Shown: positions 15,477 through 22,799 of the stretch, in pieces | How the letters are laid out: each line of letters begins with the position of its first letter | Numbering within the stretch: the stretch's first letter is position 1 | Assembly: GCA_036397095.1 (NCBI GenBank) | Contig: DASWJQ010000072.1 | Location: forward strand, 1-29,404 | Direction: 5' to 3' | Length of the DNA stretch: 29,404 nt | From: DASWJQ01 sp036397095 | GTDB lineage: Bacteria > Chloroflexota > Anaerolineae > Anaerolineales > E44-bin32 | Program-made: the position numbers and the translations under genes | Notes under the pieces: model-generated | What the model was told of the DNA's origin: nothing | What the model saw: the letters and a program-made list of their open reading frames with translations, nothing else | Database searches by the model: none

Positions 15477-16574
15477 CTACGCCTCAGAACCGCTGCTCAT
15501 GGGCAGCGGATGAAAGTGTTCAGGACGGCCGTCACGCAGCATGACGGCGTTCGCCAATCCGGCGTCGGCTGCGACCGCACCGTCTACACCCAACTGAATC
15601 AAGCGTTCAATGTACGGCCAGGCCGCCGATTGAATCGCGTGACACGCCGTGCGCGCCACGGCGCCCGGTAGATTGGGGATGCAGCAGTGGACCACGCCTT
15701 CGGCGACGTAGGTGGGTTCGGCGTGCGTAGTTGGCCTCGAAGTTTCTGAGCAGCCACCTTCATCGATGCTGAGATCGATGAACAAGGCGCCAGGCCGCAT
15801 GCGGCGCATGGTTGCCGCCGTCAGGACCAGTGGCGCCCGATCAGCTTGTTGGCGCACCGCGCCAACCAGGACATCGGCAAAGGCACTGGCGCTGGCGATC
15901 GAGTGGGGATTGGCCAACATCGTCACCGGACGGCTGTTGAAGGCGCACTCCAGCGCCTGTAGTCGCTGGAGATCGGTGTCGAGCAAGGTCACCTGGGCGC
16001 CAAGACCGAGGAAGGCACGGGCCGCGTTCTCGCCGACAACGCCGGCACCAATGATGACCACCTCGGCCGGCGGCACGCCCGGCACGCCGCCAAGCAGCAC
16101 GCCGCGACTGCCGGCATCGTTCTGCAGCAGCCGGGCCGCCAGCGGCGCGGCCATGCGCCCCCCGATCTGGCTCAGCGGCTTGAGCACGGGGGTGCCGCCA
16201 TCGGGTGCGACGATCCGCTCGTAGCCGATGGCGGAAATCCGGTTGTCCATCAGAGCCCGAATTTCGGCCTCATGGGCGGCGCCGAGATGCAAGAAGCCTA
16301 CGATCGTCTGGCCCGATCGCAACCACGCCAGTTCCTGGCGCGTCGGCCGGGCGATCTTGAGCATCAGCTCAGACCGCCCATAGACTTCTTCGCCTGAGTA
16401 CACGATTTGCGCGCCGGCGGCGAGGTAGTCCTCGTCGGAAAAGCCGGCCGCCTCGCCTGCAGCGCGCTCCAGGTAAACGACGTGCCCCAACTCGGTGAGC
16501 AGGTGCGCGCCGGTCGGCGGCAGGCCGACGCGGAACTCAGACGGCTGTCGCTCGCGTGGAATCCCAATATCCAT
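15477..16574 (-). CDS. ald: Alanine dehydrogenase (AlaDH/PNT family)
   Basis: A 365-residue NAD-dependent enzyme interconverting L-alanine with pyruvate and ammonia. The N-terminal 'IGIPRERQPSEFRVGLPP' carries Arg15, Lys73 in 'LMLKIARP' and His96 in 'VGFLHLGA' match pyruvate-binding residues, the NAD site is 'VIIGAGVVGENAARAF' (173-188) with Asp199 or Asp201 in 'LLDTD' after the second strand, and Asp271 in 'IDEGGCSETSRPTTH' matches the catalytic Asp. The usual Gln of 'DQGG' is Glu and 'LTP' is 'LPP', mild departures from typical enzymes, so a related activity cannot be excluded. The gene starts 15 bp after the CBS-protein stop and ends 4 bp before the CoA-transferase start. It would feed pyruvate to acetyl-CoA and, with the transferase, to acetate. 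Confidence 0.88.
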   Translation of the reverse strand: MDIGIPRERQPSEFRVGLPPTGAHLLTELGHVVYLERAAGEAAGFSDEDYLAAGAQIVYSGEEVYGRSELMLKIARPTRQELAWLRSGQTIVGFLHLGAAHEAEIRALMDNRISAIGYERIVAPDGGTPVLKPLSQIGGRMAAPLAARLLQNDAGSRGVLLGGVPGVPPAEVVIIGAGVVGENAARAFLGLGAQVTLLDTDLQRLQALECAFNSRPVTMLANPHSIASASAFADVLVGAVRQQADRAPLVLTAATMRRMRPGALFIDLSIDEGGCSETSRPTTHAEPTYVAEGVVHCCIPNLPGAVARTACHAIQSAAWPYIERLIQLGVDGAVAADAGLANAVMLRDGRPEHFHPLPMSSGSEA

Positions 16575-16589
16575 GAATGCTCGTTCCTG

Positions 16590-17033
16590 CTAGGCGGGGA
16601 CCAGCTTGGCTGGCTCTTGCCACTGCTCGACGACCATGCGGAAGATGTCTGACTCGGTGATAATGCCGACCAATCTCCCTTGATCGACGACAGGCAGTCC
16701 CGCAATCCGATTGTCCAGCATCAGCCTGGCCGCCTCGGCTATTGTCGTAGCCGGCGTGACCGTAACGACCGGTTGACGCATCGACCGCTCAACCGTCAGC
16801 CGGCTCAGCAAGTAATTCAGCTCCCAGATGTTAAGGCTGGTTGCCTCAGATGGCTCGGCGCCGCGCACATCGCCGAGCGTGACAATGCCAACCAGCTCAC
16901 CATCCTTGAGAATAGGCAACCGGCGAATGCTGTTGTCTGTCATCAACTTGTGCGCTTCAAGCAACACCGTGTCAACCGTGATCGTGATTGGATCCGGGGT
17001 CATCCAGTCGCGGACGAGCGGACATTCCGACAT
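16590..17033 (-). CDS. Tandem CBS-domain protein
   Basis: A 147-residue protein made of two CBS motifs (about 7-60 and 82-140), each with the 'MTxDPITIxxDT...RRLPILKDGELVGIVTLGD' pattern. CBS pairs bind adenosine nucleotides (AMP, ATP, SAM) and act as energy or redox gauges. ATG 17033 is preferred over an in-frame start eight codons upstream because AGGAGG is six bases before it. No enzymatic domain is attached. It leads the alanine dehydrogenase/CoA-transferase operon, so it may tune that pathway allosterically or belong to a stress response, as stand-alone CBS proteins do elsewhere. It has exactly the length expected of the broken CBS gene at 22150-22592. Confidence 0.9.
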   Translation of the reverse strand: MSECPLVRDWMTPDPITITVDTVLLEAHKLMTDNSIRRLPILKDGELVGIVTLGDVRGAEPSEATSLNIWELNYLLSRLTVERSMRQPVVTVTPATTIAEAARLMLDNRIAGLPVVDQGRLVGIITESDIFRMVVEQWQEPAKLVPA

Positions 17034-17116
17034 GACGAACCTCCTGCACCGGGCCAAGAAGGCACCAGAACTGGTTATGCTTGGCCCAAGCTTAGGTTGG
17101 CAGCCGGTTTCGCCCT

Positions 17117-17132
17117 AGTGAGACGTGTCACA
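17117..17132. promoter_or_regulatory. CRP-like palindrome upstream of the CBS-ald-CoA-transferase operon
   Basis: AGTGA-GACGTG-TCACA matches nine of ten defined positions of the CRP-family consensus TGTGA-N6-TCACA. It lies about 85 bp upstream of the CBS start. A weak -10-like CATAAC is present on the - strand at 17079-17074 without a good -35, which is the picture of an activator-dependent promoter with the site centred near -57. The role is inferred; no CRP/FNR-family gene is in the window. Confidence 0.5.
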
Positions 17133-17145
17133 ATTGAGCCGGATG

Positions 17146-19584
17146 TTATTCCCGAAGGGATTGAGTTGGGTTGGGCTGCTTTACGCGGGGAGGACTAAGC
17201 AGTCGAAGCCCGTTGAGGACCACGATGACAGTGCTGCCTTCATGACCGACCACACCCAATGGCAGCCGGATCAAGTTGAAGAACGTGCTGATGATCAAGG
17301 CCCCGATCACCATAAGCGAAAAGGCCAGGTTTTGGCGTACAACGCGCATCGAGCGCCGGCTTAACTTGATTGCCGTCGGCAGCTTGTTCAGATCGCTGGC
17401 CATCAACACGACATCGGCCGTTTCCATGGCGACATCGGTGCCGCCGGCGCCCATAGCGATACCAATGGTTGCCCGGGCCATCGCCGGCGCATCATTGACG
17501 CCGTCGCCGACCATCGCCACTTGTCCGTGTTCCGCCAGCAATTCCTCAATCGCATCAACCTTCTGTTCCGGCATCAGCTCGGCGCGGACCTCATCCACGC
17601 CGGTCTGGCGGGCGATGGCGGCGGCCGCCCGCTGGTTGTCGCCGGTCAACATCACGACCTTCTCCACCCCTGCTCGGCGGAGCTCTTCAATCGCCTGGGC
17701 GGCTTCGGGCCGGACGGTATCGGCCACCGCCACCAAACCCAACAGGCCGTGCCGTTTGCCCCCACCGGACGCCCCGACCAGCATCACAGTCTTGCCCTGT
17801 GCCTCAAGGTCCTGAAGTTGATCGAGCTGAGCATCCGTCAAGGTCATCCGCTGGCTGGCCAGATAACGCGGCGTGCCGATGTTGATGACGCGCCCGTCGA
17901 GGTGGGCTTTGACGCCCAGGCCTGGTGCCGCCTGAAGATCGGCGACCTTCGGAAGTCCCAAGCTTCTCGCACTGGCCTCGGCCACGATCGCCCGCGCCAA
18001 CGGGTGTTCAGAATGGGCTTCCACAGCTGCCGCCACACCCAGCAGCTCGTCGGCCTCACAATCCTGCAGCGGCAGGACATCGGTCACCCGCGGCCGTCCC
18101 ATCGTCAGGGTCCCCGTCTTGTCGAATGCCACCACCCGGATGCCGGCCAGGCGCTCGACATGCGCCCCACCCTTGAATAGCACTCCCTGCCGTGCCCCGG
18201 CGGCGATGGCCGACAGGATCGAAGCCGGAGTCGAAATCACCAGTGCACACGGTGACGCCACGACCAGCAACGTCATTGCCCGGTAGAAGGCCTGGTCCCA
18301 TGCCCAGCCCAGCCACAGCGGCGGCAGCAGGGCCATCAACGCCGCCCCTGCCAGGATCACCACCGCGTAGCGTTGCTCGAAGGCGTCCAGCCGGCGCTGG
18401 GTCGGCGCCCGCTCGCTACGCGCCTCTTCGACCAGTTGAATGATGCGCGCAAGTGTCGTTTCCGCGGCCGGCTTGCTGACGCCGATCTCAAGGCGCCCTG
18501 CCCCGTTGATCGTACCGGCGAACACCTTGTCGCCAGAGACCTTCTCCACCGGGATTGACTCGCCAGTGATCGGGGACTGGTCGACGGCCGACAGTCCCTC
18601 ACGAACATGACCGTCGGCCGCGATCCGCTCGCCGGGCCGCACAATGACTTGATCGCCAACCGCAAGGTCGCTGGCGGCCACCAACACTTCCTTGCCATCC
18701 CGCAGTACCAAGGCCTCTTCAGGCCGCAGGTCCATCAACGAGCGGATAGCCCGCCGCGTGCGGTCCATGGCGTAATGCTCGAGGGCGTTGCTCAGGGCAA
18801 ACAGGAAGAGCAGCACGCCCCCCTCGACCCACTCCCCGATTAGGGCCGCTCCCAAGGCGGCTGTCACCATCAAGGTGTCAACATCGATTTCGCCGCGGCG
18901 AAGCGCCCGCAGCCCGTTGCGGGCGGCGAAGCCGCCCCCGGCCAGGTAGGCGATGGCCGCCAGCGGGATGTAGACCGTCGGCGACGCACCCAGGGCGGAC
19001 AGCAGCCAGCCCACACCCAAGGCAATGGCCGTCACTGCCGTATAGACCAACAGGCGGTGGCGCTCCCACCAGTCGGCGGGCAAATCGATGGATCGGAAGG
19101 CATAACCCCAGGCCTTCAGGCGCCCTAACAGGTCCTGCTCAGCAAGCTGCGAACCTTCCAAGTATTCGATCGTCACCGTGCGGGCGACCGGGTTGACGGC
19201 CGCCCGGGCGACACCCGGGATGGCCATCAGCCGCTTTTCAATGGTGCGGCTGGCATCCACCCGACCCATCGTCGGCAGATCAAGGATGCAGTGGTGGACT
19301 TCCCCCTCTAGACGAAGGCCGACATTCTGGGCGATGGCCTTGGCCTGGTCGAGGGAAAACCGGTCGGGGATAACCTGTAGATGGAGTTTGCCGGCGGCCC
19401 GATCGATCGTCGCCCGCTGCACGCCACGTTCTGGTGTCAGTGCCCTGACCAGCGCGTCGAGGGCACATTCTTCCCCCCGCAACTGGCACAGGTCGCAGGA
19501 CGTTTCGCGCCATGCGCCCGGTTCAGCCGCAGCCGCTGGCACCTTCCAACGGAGTGGAAGATCGATTGTCCTTAGTTCGCTCAT
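17146..19584 (-). CDS. P1B-type heavy-metal-transporting ATPase, SPC (P1B-4-like) subgroup
   Basis: An 812-residue ATP-driven metal exporter. It has an N-terminal Cys-bearing HMA-like domain (about 25-92; Cys30, Cys33, Cys40), a second HMA-like domain without metal Cys (about 98-165), membrane helices from about 178, the actuator 'TGES' (340-343), the intramembrane 'SPC' (444-446), phosphorylation site Asp488 in 'DKTGTLT', 'SEHP' (His527) in the nucleotide domain and hinge 'GDGVNDAP' (693-700). A 'HEGST' (781-785) occurs in the last helices. SPC plus HEGxT is the signature of P1B-4 pumps, usually for Co or Fe(II) and sometimes Zn, which generally lack N-terminal HMA domains, so this one is unusual. 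GGAGAG precedes ATG 19584. A palindrome 100 bp upstream is a candidate metal-regulator operator. Confidence 0.93.
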   Translation of the reverse strand: MSELRTIDLPLRWKVPAAAAEPGAWRETSCDLCQLRGEECALDALVRALTPERGVQRATIDRAAGKLHLQVIPDRFSLDQAKAIAQNVGLRLEGEVHHCILDLPTMGRVDASRTIEKRLMAIPGVARAAVNPVARTVTIEYLEGSQLAEQDLLGRLKAWGYAFRSIDLPADWWERHRLLVYTAVTAIALGVGWLLSALGASPTVYIPLAAIAYLAGGGFAARNGLRALRRGEIDVDTLMVTAALGAALIGEWVEGGVLLFLFALSNALEHYAMDRTRRAIRSLMDLRPEEALVLRDGKEVLVAASDLAVGDQVIVRPGERIAADGHVREGLSAVDQSPITGESIPVEKVSGDKVFAGTINGAGRLEIGVSKPAAETTLARIIQLVEEARSERAPTQRRLDAFEQRYAVVILAGAALMALLPPLWLGWAWDQAFYRAMTLLVVASPCALVISTPASILSAIAAGARQGVLFKGGAHVERLAGIRVVAFDKTGTLTMGRPRVTDVLPLQDCEADELLGVAAAVEAHSEHPLARAIVAEASARSLGLPKVADLQAAPGLGVKAHLDGRVINIGTPRYLASQRMTLTDAQLDQLQDLEAQGKTVMLVGASGGGKRHGLLGLVAVADTVRPEAAQAIEELRRAGVEKVVMLTGDNQRAAAAIARQTGVDEVRAELMPEQKVDAIEELLAEHGQVAMVGDGVNDAPAMARATIGIAMGAGGTDVAMETADVVLMASDLNKLPTAIKLSRRSMRVVRQNLAFSLMVIGALIISTFFNLIRLPLGVVGHEGSTVIVVLNGLRLLSPPRVKQPNPTQSLRE

Positions 19585-19683
19585 CGCTCTCCATCGGCAG
19601 CCGGTCGGTTGTCAGGGCCCAACCTACCGCAGCCCGCCGCTACCTGCCAGTGTGCTTCGTCATGACCAACCCGGCGACACGCT

Positions 19684-19697
19684 TTAGGTACACCTAA
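19684..19697. promoter_or_regulatory. TTAGGT-AC-ACCTAA palindrome, candidate metal-responsive operator
   Basis: A perfect 6-2-6 inverted repeat lies in the 210-bp gap between the metal ATPase (-) and the response regulator (+). It resembles TTAGG/CCTAA half-sites of DtxR/IdeR/MntR-type sites although the spacing is shorter than in the classical 19-bp box. On the - strand a TAAAAT -10-like hexamer sits just upstream, so a repressor here would block the ATPase transcript near its start. Regulator identity is inference. Confidence 0.5.
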
Positions 19698-19781
19698 GCG
19701 CCATTTTATCATTGGTAAACGACCGGCCATCTGCCGCTAGGTTCCGTCGCAGCCTCTCCTGCCGAGCGGCCGGCTTCAGGC

Positions 19782-19787
19782 TATACT
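19782..19787 (+). promoter_or_regulatory. -10 element of a probable leaderless promoter
   Basis: TATACT ends seven bases before ATG 19795, with no Shine-Dalgarno in the TGAGCCC between them. A start of transcription the usual distance after this hexamer falls at the A of the start codon, giving a leaderless mRNA. The -35 region (CTGCCG) is poor. Confidence 0.5.
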
Positions 19788-19794
19788 TGAGCCC

Positions 19795-20457
19795 ATGAAA
19801 CACTTACGGATTCTTATCGTAGACGACCATGAAGTCGTTCGGATTGGCCTCAAGTCGCTGCTTGAGCAGCATGAGGGCTTTGAGGTTGTGGAAGACGTCG
19901 GGGGGGCCGACGAAGCGGTCAAGGCGGCGCTGGCCCATGAGCCGGATGTCGTATTGATGGACATTCGGCTGCCGGGGGAAAGCGGGATTGAGGCCTGTGA
20001 GCGCATCGTCAAAGAACTGCCCGCAACCAAGGTCATCATGCTGACGTCGTACGCCGAGGACGAAATGCTGTTCTCGGCCATCCGCGCCGGCGCCTCGGGC
20101 TACGTGCTCAAGCAAGTTGGCAGCGATGAGCTGGTTCAGTCCATCGAAGCCGTGGGCCGTGGCGAAGCCTCCCTCGACCCGGCGCTGACCCAGCGCGTAT
20201 TCACGGAGGTCCGCAAGGCGATCCGCGACCATGACGCCTCGGCTTTCTCCGACCTGACCGATCAAGAGCTGCGCGTCCTTGGGTTGGTCGCCGAGGGACG
20301 GACCAACAAAGAAATCGCCGAATCGCTGTATCTGGGCCAGGGAACCGTCCGCAACTACGTCAGCAACATTCTAAGCAAACTCAACGTTTCCAATCGGGCC
20401 GAGGCAGCCGCCTTCGCCGTCAAACACAACATCCAGGACTACCTTGACCAGATCTGA
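19795..20457 (+). CDS. DevR/NarL-like response regulator
   Basis: A 220-residue regulator with receiver acids Asp10-Asp11, phospho-acceptor Asp56 in 'PDVVLMDIRLP', Thr84 ('MLTSYAEDEML') and Lys106 ('GYVLKQ'), followed by a LuxR-type HTH ('LTDQELRVLGLVAEGRTNKE' to 'LNVSNRAEAAAFA'). These stretches are strikingly like mycobacterial DevR/DosR ('[20 protein letters not shown]', '[20 protein letters not shown]', recalled from memory). Its gene overlaps the downstream kinase by 14 bp. It appears to be translated from a leaderless transcript. Target genes are unknown; a palindrome near 22639 resembling a DevR box is one candidate. Confidence 0.94.
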   Translation: MKHLRILIVDDHEVVRIGLKSLLEQHEGFEVVEDVGGADEAVKAALAHEPDVVLMDIRLPGESGIEACERIVKELPATKVIMLTSYAEDEMLFSAIRAGASGYVLKQVGSDELVQSIEAVGRGEASLDPALTQRVFTEVRKAIRDHDASAFSDLTDQELRVLGLVAEGRTNKEIAESLYLGQGTVRNYVSNILSKLNVSNRAEAAAFAVKHNIQDYLDQI

Positions 20458-22153
20458 GCTGCCCAGCCGCTGGGCAACCGCAACCCGAGAACAGGCGCTC
20501 GAAGCGTTGATCGAAGCGTCTCTCGCCATTTCCAGCAAGCTTTCACTCGAAGCCACCCTGCAGCAGATTGCCGACTCGGCCCGCCATATTACCGATGCCG
20601 AGTACGCCGCCATCGCCGAATTCAGCCAAGCGGGCGATGTTGAAGCCTTCATCACCAGCGGTTTGACCCCCGAGCAAGTCGCAGGCATGCCGCACAAGCC
20701 CAAGGGGCTCGGATTGTTGCGGGCCGTCGTCGAAGAGAAACGTTCTATCCGCATCCCCAGCATCGAAGAAGACGCCCGGTCGTACGGCTTCCCACCGAAT
20801 CACCCCGGTATGAAGAGCTTCTTAGGGGTGCCGATCATGGCCGGCAGCACCGCCTTGGGGAATCTGTACCTTACCAACAAGCGGCGCTCAACCGAGTTCA
20901 CCCAGGAGGACCAGGAGATCATCGAACTCCTGGCCGGCCATGCCGCCATTGCCATCGAAAACGCCCGCCTATACGAGGCCAGCCAGTCGCGTGCGCGTGA
21001 ACTGAAGGCTCGCAACCGCGAATTGGCTGCGGTCAACGCGATCGCCAAGGTCACCAGCGAACACCTCGATCTCGAGAAGATCCTCGAGCGGGCAGTGAGG
21101 GAAGTACTCGAAGTCACGGGGATGGAGGCCGGTGAGGTCTTCCTGTTGGATGAGAACAGCGGCGCGCTCCATCTCGTTGTACACGTCGGCGAAGGTCCGG
21201 ATGCTTTCCACACAATCGACCAGTTTGAGATTGGGCAGGGCATTCCGGGCAAGGTTGCCGAAACCGGGATCCCTCGCACCACAATGCAGTTGTCGTCAGA
21301 GAATGAGTTCCTGCGCCAGGCCCTCATCGAAGCCGGCTTTCAAACCTACGCGTGCCTGCCGATCCGGCGCAAGGGAGCGGTAATCGGCACCATGGGGCTG
21401 GCCTCGCGCCAGATGCGGACCATTTCCACCCGCGACCTGAGCTTGCTCGAGGCCATCGGCCACCAGGTCGGAACTGCCATCGAAAACAGCCGCCTTTACG
21501 AAGAGATCGAACGGCTGGCGATCCTCGAGGAGCGCTCCCGGATCGGCATGGACCTGCACGATGGAGTCATTCAGTCGATCTATGCGGTTGGCCTAACCCT
21601 GGAGACGACCCGGCTGTTGTTCGAGCAGGACCCCGAGCAGGCCGGCCAGATGCTGGATACGGCCGTCACCGGGCTCAACGACGCCATCCGCGATATCCGC
21701 AACTTCATCCTGGATTTACGGCCCCACCGTTTCGAGGGCAACCTTTCCCAGGGCATTGCCCGCCTCGTGCGCGAGTTTCAGGCCAACACCATGGTCGAGG
21801 TCGACATGGATGCGCCGCCGGCACTGGCCAACTCATTGCCGCCGGCCCATGCCCGCTCGCTGTTCCTGACGGCCCAGGAGGCGCTGGCCAACATCGCCCG
21901 TCATGCGCGCGCCAGCAAGGTCTTGCTTTCGCTGGAAGCGGAGCCGGGGGAGGTTCGTCTCACGGTCAAAGACAATGGCAAGGGGTTTGATCCGAGCGCC
22001 CAATCCCGATCTGTCGGGCACGGGTTGGCCAACATGCACGCTCGTGCCGAAGAGCTGGGCGGGGTCTTCTTGGTGCACAGCATGCCCGGCGAAGGGACGA
22101 CCTTACAAGTATCGTTGCCTCGGTTGCTGGCAACCGATCCTGCCGCCGACTAA
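20444..22153 (+). CDS. GAF-GAF cytoplasmic sensor histidine kinase, DevS/DosS-like
   Basis: A 569-residue soluble kinase: GAF1 (about 33-172), GAF2 (about 205-348), HisKA_3 with His372 in 'GMDLHDGVIQSIY', and HATPase_c with Asn483 ('EALANIARHA') and Asp510 in 'DNGKGF'. No membrane helix is seen. GAF1 contains 'GFPPNHPGMKSFLGVPI' (115-131) and 'LGNLYLTNKR', the same pattern as GAF-A of DevS/DosS, where a His in this segment is the haem ligand; His120 would be the equivalent. The start is TTG 20444 with AGGA upstream, overlapping the regulator's last codons, so the pair is coupled. It should phosphorylate the adjacent DevR-like regulator, possibly in response to O2, NO, CO or redox. Its stop overlaps that of the convergent CBS gene by four bases. 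Confidence 0.93.
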   Translation: MTRSELPSRWATATREQALEALIEASLAISSKLSLEATLQQIADSARHITDAEYAAIAEFSQAGDVEAFITSGLTPEQVAGMPHKPKGLGLLRAVVEEKRSIRIPSIEEDARSYGFPPNHPGMKSFLGVPIMAGSTALGNLYLTNKRRSTEFTQEDQEIIELLAGHAAIAIENARLYEASQSRARELKARNRELAAVNAIAKVTSEHLDLEKILERAVREVLEVTGMEAGEVFLLDENSGALHLVVHVGEGPDAFHTIDQFEIGQGIPGKVAETGIPRTTMQLSSENEFLRQALIEAGFQTYACLPIRRKGAVIGTMGLASRQMRTISTRDLSLLEAIGHQVGTAIENSRLYEEIERLAILEERSRIGMDLHDGVIQSIYAVGLTLETTRLLFEQDPEQAGQMLDTAVTGLNDAIRDIRNFILDLRPHRFEGNLSQGIARLVREFQANTMVEVDMDAPPALANSLPPAHARSLFLTAQEALANIARHARASKVLLSLEAEPGEVRLTVKDNGKGFDPSAQSRSVGHGLANMHARAEELGGVFLVHSMPGEGTTLQVSLPRLLATDPAAD

Positions 22154-22592
22154 GCTATCAGCTCGACCTGCGATTCGACGGCTCGATGCTCCTCAGCAAA
22201 CCGATTCAGTACGTCGGTGATGCTCACGATCCCCACCAAGCGGTCCTTATCAACAACTGGCATCGCTCCTATTTTGTAGGCGACCAACATCTCGGCCGCC
22301 CGGAAGGCTGGCGTATCCGGTGAGACGCTGATCGGGTCGAGCGTCATCACACTGCCAGCCGTCGCTGTCCGCAGCAAGACCTCATCCTGACTGACCTCAT
22401 GCAGGATCAAGGGGGAGTGCATCGACAGCCGCACATCGCGGTCGGTGATGATTCCCACAAGTCGCTCGCCGCCTTCTACTACCGGCAACTGCCGGCATCC
22501 GTCCACCCGCATCGCCGGAGAACTTCGCCTAAATTGGTTTGGGGAGAAACCGTATCAGGATCGATCGTCATCAAGTCAGCGACGAGCAACAT
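22150..22592 (-). pseudogene. Tandem CBS-domain gene broken by a one-base frameshift
   Basis: Translation from ATG 22592, which has AGGAGG six bases before it, gives a good first CBS start 'MLLVADLMTIDPDTVSPQTN' then leaves the frame near 22513 and soon stops. The remaining 120 residues continue in another frame from 22512 ('MRVDGCRQLPVVEGGERLVG' ... second CBS ... 'VELIA'). Adding one base at the join restores a continuous 147-residue CBS pair, precisely the length of the intact CBS gene at 16590-17033 (443 versus 444 nucleotides). Either a recent inactivating deletion, a sequencing or assembly error, or less likely recoding. The second-frame ATG has no ribosome site. It is convergent with the DevS-like kinase gene and divergent from the pseudo-receiver gene. 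Confidence 0.85.
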
Positions 22593-22638
22593 CGCCCACC
22601 TCCTGTGCTTCCAACCATCGTGCCGCGCCGATTGCTGG

Positions 22639-22652
22639 CGGACTAGTGTCCC
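22639..22652. promoter_or_regulatory. DevR-box-like palindrome
   Basis: CGGACTAGTGTCCC agrees with 11 of 14 core positions of the mycobacterial DevR/DosR box (GGGACTWWAGTCCC) and is followed by a GTCCCGAA half-site at 22655-22662. It lies in the 207-bp gap between the broken CBS gene and the pseudo-receiver gene, just after the DevRS-like operon. One match of this quality may be chance, and the recognition sequence of this regulator is not known. Confidence 0.3.
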
Positions 22653-22799
22653 TCGTCCCGAATGTGAGTCTTCTGCCTTCGATGGAAGTCATCCTGCTTC
22701 ACGGATGAAATGCACTACGGCCCCGCCAGGCGGCCCTCTATCCTTGGCTCACGCTGCGTTGAGGGGCGCGCGGCGGCCTTCTGAATGTGACGAGGCAGG

